A stretch of DNA of 64,000 nt from Chloroflexota bacterium (GTDB lineage: Bacteria > Chloroflexota > Anaerolineae > JAAYEA01). The stretch lies in the NCBI GenBank assembly GCA_019873665.1, contig JAIOAV010000001.1, forward strand, positions 1 to 64,000, in the 5' to 3' direction. Numbering within the stretch: position 1 is the first letter of the stretch; each line of letters opens with the position of its first letter. Positions 58,459-64,000 of this stretch are shown piece after piece. A model generated the notes under the pieces. That model searched no databases. It was not told the DNA's origin and worked only from the letters and a program-made list of their open reading frames with translations. Made by a program: the position numbers and the translations under genes.

Positions 58459-58487
58459 TTGACATCATCCTGCTCTTGTGCTATACT
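58459..58487 (+). promoter_or_regulatory. Promoter of the lysW operon
   Basis: A perfect TTGACA (58459-58464), a 17-base spacer and TATACT (58482-58487). It is the strongest promoter match in the window. The transcript would begin near 58495, just before the Arg/Lys leader peptide. Confidence 0.8.
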
Positions 58488-58518
58488 TGCCTTGATTTGA
58501 TCGTTACGGAGTCATCAA

Positions 58519-58602
58519 ATGGCGTGTTCTCTCGTCAACCTGATCGTGCGACGACGAAAGCCGGCTCTTGTCCTGGAGGGGCTTGACTTCGCCGCTGATT
58601 AG
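58519..58602 (+). CDS. Candidate Arg/Lys-rich leader peptide of the lysW operon
   Basis: A 27-codon frame from ATG 58519 to TAG 58600-58602, with CGGAG eight bases ahead. Codons 11-14 are CGA CGA CGA AAG (Arg-Arg-Arg-Lys, 58549-58560), preceded by MACSLVNLIV and followed by PALVLEGLDFAAD. CGA is a rare-type Arg codon in GC-rich genomes, which would sharpen stalling. It lies between a consensus promoter and a GCCGGC terminator-like structure before lysW. Expression is inferred from position and codon content. Confidence 0.6.
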   Translation: MACSLVNLIVRRRKPALVLEGLDFAAD

Positions 58603-58675
58603 GCGCGCCATGATAGTGCTTTTGTGATATCAGCCGGCCTCTCTGGACTCGATATGAGACAGCGAGCCGGCTTTT
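58557..58675 (+). promoter_or_regulatory. Candidate transcription attenuator of the lysW operon
   Basis: Three segments share GCCGGC. Segment 1 AAAGCCGGCTC (58557-58667 minus 100, that is 58557-58567) overlaps the last Arg and Lys codons. Segment 2 AGCCGGCCTC is at 58632-58641. Segment 3 GAGCCGGCTTT is at 58664-58674 and runs into TTTTCATTT. Segments 1 and 3 are perfect 11-base complements; 2 can pair with 1 or with 3 over seven bases. Pair 2:3 with the U-rich tail resembles a terminator. Mutually exclusive pairing next to Arg codons indicates attenuation, but the sign of the response cannot be decided by eye. Confidence 0.6.
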
Positions 58676-58702
58676 CATTTGTTTGTATGAGGAGGAAACA
58701 AG

Positions 58703-58867
58703 ATGGCAGAGTGTCCAGAGTGTGCTGCCGAGATCCAGCTCAGCGATGACGTTGAGGAAGGGGAGATCATCATCTGTGCCGAATGTGGCGTCGAGCTGGA
58801 GGTTGTCTCGCTCGATCCGGTTGTGCTGGAGATGGCGCCCGAGGAAGCGGAGGACTGGGGCGAGTAG
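58703..58867 (+). CDS. lysW: Amino-group carrier protein LysW
   Basis: A 54-residue acidic zinc protein. Cys4, Cys7, Cys25 and Cys28 form two CxxC knuckles (MAECPEC and CAEC). It ends in EDWGE, whose terminal Glu side chain is joined to the amino group of alpha-aminoadipate or glutamate. The carrier protects that amine and presents intermediates to the following enzymes by its acidic surface. GAGGAGG precedes the ATG. It is the first structural gene of the operon, before lysX. Confidence 0.97.
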   Translation: MAECPECAAEIQLSDDVEEGEIIICAECGVELEVVSLDPVVLEMAPEEAEDWGE

Positions 58868-58882
58868 CGCCCGGAGGCCAGG

Positions 58883-59731
58883 ATGAAAATCGCGGTTCTC
58901 CTCTCGCGCCTGCGCGTGGAGGAAAAGATGATCTTTCAGGCGCTGCGTGAGCGCGGGGTGGACTTTCAACGCATTGACGATGAGGCGCTGGCATTCGCGG
59001 CGACGAGCGGCGGCTGGGCCGATTCGTATGACGTGGTCTGGTGCCGCTCGCTCAGCCACACGCGCGCGCTGTACGCCCTCAGCATCCTCAATGGCTGGGG
59101 CGTCAAGACCGTCAACACGTACGACGTGATCAACACCTGTGGGGACAAGATCCTCACCACCATGGCGTTGACCAGGGCGGGCATCCCCTCGCCGCGGACC
59201 GTCGTGGCGCTTGGCCCTGACGCGGCACTGGCAAGTATGGAGCAGATGGGATATCCGGTGGTGCTCAAGCCGGCGGTTGGCTCATGGGGGCGTTTGCTCG
59301 CGCGCGTGAACGACCGGGATGCTGCCGAGGCGTTGATCGAGCACAAGCAGACGCTGGGCGGGTATCAGCATTCGGTCTTTTACATTCAGGAGTACATTGA
59401 CAAGCCGCAACGCGACATCCGCGCCATAGTCGTGGGTGACGAGACGATCTGCGCCATCTATCGCCAATCGCCGCATTGGATCACCAACACGGCGCGTGGC
59501 GGCGAGGCGGTTCTCTGTTCCCTGACGTCCGAGCTGAGCGAGCTTGCCGTGCGTGCGGCACAGGCCGTGGGCGGCGGCATCGTGGCTGTGGACATCCTGG
59601 AGGCGCCGGACGGGCGGCTGTTGGTCAATGAGGTCAATCACACGCCCGAGTTCCACGGCGCGATCACCGTGGCGCAGACCGACATCCCCGGCAAGATGAC
59701 AGATTACGTCTTGCGTGTGGCGGCATCCTGA
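58883..59731 (+). CDS. lysX: LysW ligase (LysX/ArgX), ATP-grasp family
   Basis: A 282-residue RimK-like ATP-grasp enzyme that joins an amino acid to the C-terminal Glu of LysW. ATP-binding parts include [33 protein letters not shown] and [13 protein letters not shown] with metal-binding Glu and Asn. The substrate-side segment reads [10 protein letters not shown]; the NTA motif (202-204) is, as I recall the literature, linked to alpha-aminoadipate recognition, whereas glutamate-specific ArgX enzymes differ there. Specificity therefore leans to lysine synthesis or dual use. It follows lysW by 15 bases. Confidence 0.92.
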   Translation: MKIAVLLSRLRVEEKMIFQALRERGVDFQRIDDEALAFAATSGGWADSYDVVWCRSLSHTRALYALSILNGWGVKTVNTYDVINTCGDKILTTMALTRAGIPSPRTVVALGPDAALASMEQMGYPVVLKPAVGSWGRLLARVNDRDAAEALIEHKQTLGGYQHSVFYIQEYIDKPQRDIRAIVVGDETICAIYRQSPHWITNTARGGEAVLCSLTSELSELAVRAAQAVGGGIVAVDILEAPDGRLLVNEVNHTPEFHGAITVAQTDIPGKMTDYVLRVAAS

Positions 59732-59781
59732 GTCCCCGGCAGTGCCGGACATCTGGGCACATACTTTCTGGAGGGAGCAAC

Positions 59782-60813
59782 ATGCAAGTGGCCATTGCCG
59801 GAGCTTCCGGCTATGCGGGAGGCGAGTTACTGCGCCTTCTGCTGTCTCATCCGCAGGTAACGGTGGCCGCGGCCACCTCGGAGCGTTCGTTCGGCCAGCC
59901 GGTCCACATGCTGCATCCGAACCTGCGTGGGCGCACCGATTTACAATTCATCCGTTTGCAGGACCTGCCCAAGGTAGATGTCCTTTTTGTGGCCTTCCCG
60001 CATGGCCAGGTGGCACCGCGCATCGAGCAATTTGCCAGCGTGGCGGAGCGCATCGTTGATCTGAGTGCAGACTTTCGCTTGCGCAGAGCGTCGGACTATA
60101 CCAGGTGGTACGAGTGGGAGCATCCCGCGCCGGTGTGGCTTAACAAGTTTGTCTATGGCTTGCCGGAGCTTCATCGCGAGGAGCTGCGCGACGCCAGATA
60201 CGCCAGCGGCGTCGGCTGTAATGCTACAGTGCTTAACCTCGCCCTGTGGCCGCTTTACCGCGCCAAGCTTGTGGAGATGACGGTGAGCGAGGTCAAGGTG
60301 GGCTCTTCCGAGGGCGGCAATGAGGCAACTCCTGCCTCGCACCATCCGGAGCGCTCCCATGTGGTCCGTTCCTACGCGCCGACCACGCATCGGCATCTCG
60401 CCGAGCTGGAGCAGGAGCTGGGTTTTGGCGACAAGCCCAACATCCATCTGTCCCTGACCTCTGTCGAGCTGGTGCGCGGCGCGCTGGGCACGTCCCACTG
60501 TTTCTTGCGGCAGAACCTGCAAGAGCGCGACATCTGGAAGCTGTATCGGGAGGCATACGCCAACGAGCCGTTCATCCGCATCGTCAAGGTGCGACGCGGC
60601 ATCTATCGCTACCCTGAGCCCAAGATACTGGCCGGCTCCAACTACTGCGACATCGGCTTTGAGCTGGAGGAGGGAAGCAACCGGCTGGTGGTGATCTCGG
60701 CGCTGGACAACCTGATGAAAGGCGCAGCGGGGACAGCGGTGCAGGCGATGAACGTCATGTGCGGTTTCCCGGAAACGATGGGGCTGGATTTCCCCGGCCT
60801 ACATCCGATTTAG
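59782..60813 (+). CDS. lysY: LysW-gamma-phosphate reductase (LysY/ArgC)
   Basis: A 343-residue NADPH-dependent reductase of the ArgC fold acting on the phosphorylated LysW-bound intermediate. The NADP motif is VAIAGASGYAGGELLRLL and the catalytic Cys is Cys146 in SGVGCNATV. The SSEGGNEATPASHHPERSH segment is like the LysY branch that accepts carrier-bound substrates. The ATG at 59782 follows GGAGGG. ArgC activity in arginine synthesis is expected from the same protein if the pathway is shared. Confidence 0.92.
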   Translation: MQVAIAGASGYAGGELLRLLLSHPQVTVAAATSERSFGQPVHMLHPNLRGRTDLQFIRLQDLPKVDVLFVAFPHGQVAPRIEQFASVAERIVDLSADFRLRRASDYTRWYEWEHPAPVWLNKFVYGLPELHREELRDARYASGVGCNATVLNLALWPLYRAKLVEMTVSEVKVGSSEGGNEATPASHHPERSHVVRSYAPTTHRHLAELEQELGFGDKPNIHLSLTSVELVRGALGTSHCFLRQNLQERDIWKLYREAYANEPFIRIVKVRRGIYRYPEPKILAGSNYCDIGFELEEGSNRLVVISALDNLMKGAAGTAVQAMNVMCGFPETMGLDFPGLHPI

Positions 60814-60830
60814 AAGAAGCGAGGCACGCG

Positions 60831-61634
60831 ATGATCGTTGTCAAGGTGGGCGGAGGCGAAGGGATCGGCTTTGGCGCGCTGACGGAGGATGTGGCTGCGT
60901 TGGCCCAGCAGGGGAGCCAGTTGGTGCTGGTGCACGGTGGCTCGCATGAGACGAACGTAATCTCAACGGCGTTGGGCAAGCCGCCGCACTTTGTTACCTC
61001 CGTTTCCGGCTATGAGAGCCGCTTTACGGATCGCGAGACGCTGGAGATCTTTGCCATGGTGGTGGCGGGCAAGGTGAACAAGCTGCTGGTGGAGCAGTTG
61101 CAGCAAAAGGGCGTGAACGCGGTGGGCCTCTCCGGTGCGGATGGCCGTCTTCTGGAGGGCAAGCGCAAGGAGGTGCTCAAGATCGTGGAGGATGGCAAGC
61201 GTAAGGTGCTGCGCGGCGACTGGAGCGGTATGCCGGAGCGCGTGAACACTGGCCTGATCACGCTGCTTTTGCAGAACGGCTATTCGCCGGTGATCGCGCC
61301 GCTGGCCATCAGCGACGCGGGCGAGCTGCTGAATGTGGACGCTGATCGCGTGGCAGCGATGGTGGCGACGGCGCTGCGCGCCGACACGCTCATCTTGCTC
61401 TCTAACGTCCCCGGGCTTTTGGCCAAGTTCCCCGATCCGAACTCGCTTGTCCGCCAGTTGCCGCGCAACCGACTGGAGGATGGGCTGCAGGCGGCGCAAG
61501 GGCGGATGAAAAAGAAGATCCTGGGCGCCAGCGAGGCGTTGGATGGCGGCGTAGGTAAGGTGATCATCGCGGATGCCCGCGTCGCGTCGCCCATCAGCAA
61601 GGCTCTGGCTGGAGAGGGCACGGTGATCCAGTGA
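60831..61634 (+). CDS. lysZ: LysW-bound amino acid kinase (LysZ/ArgB)
   Basis: A 267-residue amino-acid kinase that phosphorylates the side-chain carboxylate of LysW-aminoadipate or LysW-glutamate. ATG 60831 gives the usual MIVVKVGGGEGIGF start. Other features are LVHGGSHETNVIS, AVGLSGADGRLLEGKRKE, VIAPLAISDAGELLNVDADR and the C-terminal MKKKILGASEAL. It lies 17 bases after lysY and overlaps lysJ by four bases (GTGA). Confidence 0.93.
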   Translation: MIVVKVGGGEGIGFGALTEDVAALAQQGSQLVLVHGGSHETNVISTALGKPPHFVTSVSGYESRFTDRETLEIFAMVVAGKVNKLLVEQLQQKGVNAVGLSGADGRLLEGKRKEVLKIVEDGKRKVLRGDWSGMPERVNTGLITLLLQNGYSPVIAPLAISDAGELLNVDADRVAAMVATALRADTLILLSNVPGLLAKFPDPNSLVRQLPRNRLEDGLQAAQGRMKKKILGASEALDGGVGKVIIADARVASPISKALAGEGTVIQ

Positions 61635-62812
61635 GCCAGATGCCGCATTCCAACCAAGAGATCGTCGAGCTGGAGAACCGTTATACCAGCGGCCTCTATA
61701 ACAAGCGGCCCATCGCGCTAGTGCGCGGTGAGGGCGCACACGTATGGGACGCCGATGGCCGCGAGTACATTGACTGCGTGGGCGGCCATGGCGTCGTCAA
61801 CGTCGGGCACTGCAATCCAGACGTGGTGCAGGCGATCTGCGAGCAGGCCAAGACGATGATCACCTGTCCGCCGAGCTTTCCCAACGACAAGCGCGCTCTG
61901 CTGATGGCAGAGCTGATCCGCATCGCGCCCTTCCCGGCGGAGCGCGTCTTCCTGTGCAATTCCGGCACCGAGGCGGTGGAAGCTGCCCTCAAGTTCGCGC
62001 GGCTGGTGACGGGGCGCAAGGGGATCATCGCCACGAAGAACGCCTTTCATGGCCGAACCTTTGGCGCGCTCTCCGCTACATGGAACGTCGAATACCGCCG
62101 CCCCTTTGAGCCGCTGGTGCCGGGGTTTTTGCATGTTACCTACGGCGATACGACGGCGCTTGCCGAAGCCATAACCGACGACACCGCTGCCGTCATTCTG
62201 GAGGTGGTGCAGGGTGAAGGCGGCGTTCGTCCCGGGGACGGGGCATACCTGCGGCAGGCGCAGGAGCTCTGCCGCGAACATGGCGCACTGCTGATCATAG
62301 ATGAGGTGCAGACCGGCTTTGGCCGCACGGGCCGCATGTTCGCGTCCGAGTACTATGGGCTGGAGCCTGACTTGATGTGTGTGGCCAAGTCCATCGCCGG
62401 CGGTGTGCCGATGGGCGCGGTGCTGATGGGCGCCCGCGTGGGCGAGCTGCAGAGCCAGACTCATGGCACAACTTTTGGTGGCAACCCGCTGGCGTGCGCG
62501 GCGGCGTTGGCAGCCATTCGCTACATCGAGACGCACCACCTGCCGCAGCGCGCGGCGGAGCTGGGCGCTTATTTCATGGACAAGCTGCGCGCGTTGGACC
62601 GGCCGCTGATCCGAGAGGTGCGCGGGTTGGGGCTAATGGTGGGCGTGGAGCTCAAGCAGCGCGCAGCCGGCTATCTGGCCAAGTTGATGGATGCTGGCGT
62701 GCTGGCGCTGCCCGCCGGCCCCATCGTGCTGCGCTTCCTGCCGCCGCTGGTCATCTCGCGGGAGGACCTTGACACGGTCGTAAAGGTGGTGGGGGATGTC
62801 CTCGCTCAGTAG
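61631..62812 (+). CDS. lysJ: LysW-aminoadipate semialdehyde / ornithine-type aminotransferase (LysJ/ArgD)
   Basis: A 393-residue class III PLP aminotransferase. The PLP Lys is Lys253 in [14 protein letters not shown], with Asp224 in [18 protein letters not shown]. It converts carrier-bound semialdehyde to LysW-lysine or LysW-ornithine. Translation begins at a GTG overlapping the lysZ stop. Its end overlaps lysK by 17 bases. Confidence 0.94.
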   Translation: MSQMPHSNQEIVELENRYTSGLYNKRPIALVRGEGAHVWDADGREYIDCVGGHGVVNVGHCNPDVVQAICEQAKTMITCPPSFPNDKRALLMAELIRIAPFPAERVFLCNSGTEAVEAALKFARLVTGRKGIIATKNAFHGRTFGALSATWNVEYRRPFEPLVPGFLHVTYGDTTALAEAITDDTAAVILEVVQGEGGVRPGDGAYLRQAQELCREHGALLIIDEVQTGFGRTGRMFASEYYGLEPDLMCVAKSIAGGVPMGAVLMGARVGELQSQTHGTTFGGNPLACAAALAAIRYIETHHLPQRAAELGAYFMDKLRALDRPLIREVRGLGLMVGVELKQRAAGYLAKLMDAGVLALPAGPIVLRFLPPLVISREDLDTVVKVVGDVLAQ

Positions 62813-63845
62813 GCAAGATGAGGTAACGCTGCTGCGGGAGATGCTGGAGATCTACAGCCCTTCTGGCGAGGAGGAAGAGATCTCCAATTATCTCTATACC
62901 CGCTTTCGCGGCCTCGGCTTTCACACGTATCAGGACGGCGTGGGCAATGTGGTGGGCATGGCCGGCAGCGGCGACCAGGAGGTGATTCTGCTCGGCCACA
63001 TGGACACGGTGGGTGGGTTCCTGCCGGTCAAGGAGGCGCATGGCAGTCTGTACGGGCGAGGGGCGGTGGATGCCAAAGGCCCTCTGGCGGCGTTCGTGGC
63101 TGCCGCCGTGCGCGTCGCGCCGGTGATCAACAAGCGGGTTGTAGTGATCGGCGTCGTGGAAGAGGAGACATCGTCGCGGGGCGCGCGGGCGCTGCTGAGC
63201 AACTTTGCCCCAGACTATGTGGTGATCGGCGAGCCGAGCGGCTGGGAGCACATCACGCTGGGCTACAAGGGGCGCATTCTGGTGCGCTATCGCCTCTCAT
63301 CGCGTGTGCGGCACAGCTCGGCGGAGGGGCCTTCCGCCTCGGAGCGCGCAGTCGAGTTCTGGAATCGGCTCCGCGCCTATGCCGATGAGGTGAATGGCGG
63401 ACGGCGCTGGCACTTTGACACGCTCGATCCGTTCCTGCGGCGGCTGACTTCCAGTGACGGCGACTTTGCAGAAGAAGTGGTGATGGATATCACCATGCGC
63501 ACCCCGCTCGATCTGGATGTGGCGGCGCTGAAGGATCGGATGCGTTCCTGGGCCGGCGAGGCAGCTGTTGGCTTCAGCGGCGAGGATCAGGCCTTCAAAG
63601 CGGACAAGAACACGCCGCTGGTGCGCGCCTTCCTGAAAGCGATTCGCAGCCAGGGCGGCAAGCCGCTTTTCAAGCTCAAACTCGGCACTTCGGATATGAA
63701 CACTGTGGCGCCGGTGTGGCGCTGCCCCATCATCGCCTACGGCCCCGGCGATTCCACGCTGGATCACACGCCGGAAGAGGCGATCGAGCTGGAAGCGTAC
63801 GAGCGCGGCATCACCATCCTGGAGCAGGCTTTGCTGAACCTGTAG
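62796..63845 (+). CDS. lysK: LysW-lysine/ornithine hydrolase (LysK/ArgE type), M20 family
   Basis: A 349-residue metallopeptidase that releases lysine or ornithine from LysW. The metal and catalytic residues are His68 and Asp70 in LLGHMDTVGG, Asp92 in GRGAVDAKGPL, and Glu123/Glu124 in VVEEETSSRGA. The late GDSTLDHTPEE holds the last ligand His. The ATG lies inside the lysJ end. The gene ends 25 bases before a terminator, closing the operon. Confidence 0.94.
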   Translation: MSSLSRQDEVTLLREMLEIYSPSGEEEEISNYLYTRFRGLGFHTYQDGVGNVVGMAGSGDQEVILLGHMDTVGGFLPVKEAHGSLYGRGAVDAKGPLAAFVAAAVRVAPVINKRVVVIGVVEEETSSRGARALLSNFAPDYVVIGEPSGWEHITLGYKGRILVRYRLSSRVRHSSAEGPSASERAVEFWNRLRAYADEVNGGRRWHFDTLDPFLRRLTSSDGDFAEEVVMDITMRTPLDLDVAALKDRMRSWAGEAAVGFSGEDQAFKADKNTPLVRAFLKAIRSQGGKPLFKLKLGTSDMNTVAPVWRCPIIAYGPGDSTLDHTPEEAIELEAYERGITILEQALLNL

Positions 63846-63869
63846 CCATCGCGGCCACGAAACTCGATG

Positions 63870-63896
63870 AGGCGCATCAAGCGATGCGTCTTTTTC
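63870..63896 (+). terminator. Intrinsic terminator of the lysW operon
   Basis: GGCGCATC (63871-63878) pairs with GATGCGTC (63883-63890) with one G-U pair and an AAGC loop, followed by TTTTTC. Confidence 0.8.
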
Positions 63897-63914
63897 GTGT
63901 CTGTCGGATTCGGC

Positions 63915-63920
63915 TATAAT
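63915..63920 (+). promoter_or_regulatory. -10 element of the last gene
   Basis: A perfect TATAAT at 63915-63920, 26 bases before the last ATG. The -35 region is poor (TTTTCG overlapping the terminator U-tract). Confidence 0.4.
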
Positions 63921-63946
63921 CGCGCAGCAGATGCAGAGGCGGTGGT

Positions 63947-64000
63947 ATGAACCTGATCTGGCTGGCGGTCGCCTGGGTGTCGGGCATGCTCCTGGAGACG
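63947..64000 (+). CDS. Start of a membrane protein, possibly ComEC (partial)
   Basis: Eighteen codons (MNLIWLAVAWVSGMLLET) from ATG 63947 after GAGGCGG, running off the window. The hydrophobic start with a Gly in the first helix resembles the N-terminus of ComEC/Rec2 DNA-uptake channels. Too little is present for a firm assignment; comEA lies 6 kb upstream. Confidence 0.35.
   Translation, partial: MNLIWLAVAWVSGMLLET

Overview
The window looks like chromosome of a member of the Chloroflexota, probably Anaerolineae- or Caldilineae-like. This is inferred from several traits seen together: high GC content, secreted proteins with very long Thr/Pro linkers, extracellular cohesin- and dockerin-like domains, LysW-dependent amino-acid biosynthesis, a CruF-type carotenoid protein, and a MreB/class A PBP wall system. 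The exact lineage cannot be read from the sequence. No rRNA, tRNA, CRISPR array, insertion sequence or prophage was seen.

Layout. Bases 98-9230 hold three secreted proteins built from cohesin-like domains, joined respectively to a dockerin, to three LysM domains, and to a C-terminal beta-sandwich. A fourth cohesin/dockerin protein lies at 15524-16519. Between them a minus-strand operon runs from 15285 down to 9278: zinc alcohol dehydrogenase, fumarate-reductase-type flavoprotein, GH42 beta-galactosidase and CruF-like membrane protein. Bases 16550-25105 carry a NACHT-like ATPase with HEAT repeats, a class A penicillin-binding protein, an unrecognised protein, and a binding-protein/CapA fusion. 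Bases 31888-25222 form a minus-strand operon: SRPBCC-PDZ-DinB fusion, SH3 membrane protein, LigA, a YprA/MrfA-like helicase with an inserted HNH nuclease domain, and an S4 protein.

Bases 32035-39379 carry rpsT, then a leader with three consecutive His codons and a strong terminator, then hisZGDBHAFIE in nearly overlapping order. hisC and histidinol-phosphate phosphatase are absent from the window. A decayed 4Fe-4S membrane protein pseudogene follows at 39560, then def. From 51788 down to 40598 the minus strand carries housekeeping genes (ABC-F, coaE, a small membrane protein, glgA, murA, mreB, prfA, prmC, mazG-like, a 2-hydroxyacid dehydrogenase, an HpcH/HpaI aldolase). Bases 57129-52283 hold an ECF sigma factor, a DUF5667/DUF5666-type transmembrane partner, a secreted DUF5666 protein and a secreted beta-propeller protein.

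Bases 57461-58422 hold comEA and a small membrane protein. The last operon (58459-63896) is a complete lysW-X-Y-Z-J-K set for LysW-carried arginine and/or lysine synthesis. It is preceded by a consensus promoter, a 27-codon leader with Arg-Arg-Arg-Lys codons, and competing GCCGGC inverted repeats. The window ends inside a new membrane-protein gene, possibly comEC.

Most notable are the two amino-acid leaders (Arg/Lys and His), the LysM-linked cohesin/dockerin gene set lacking obvious cellulases, the HNH insertion in the helicase, the SRPBCC-PDZ-DinB fusion, and the three-lesion pseudogene.
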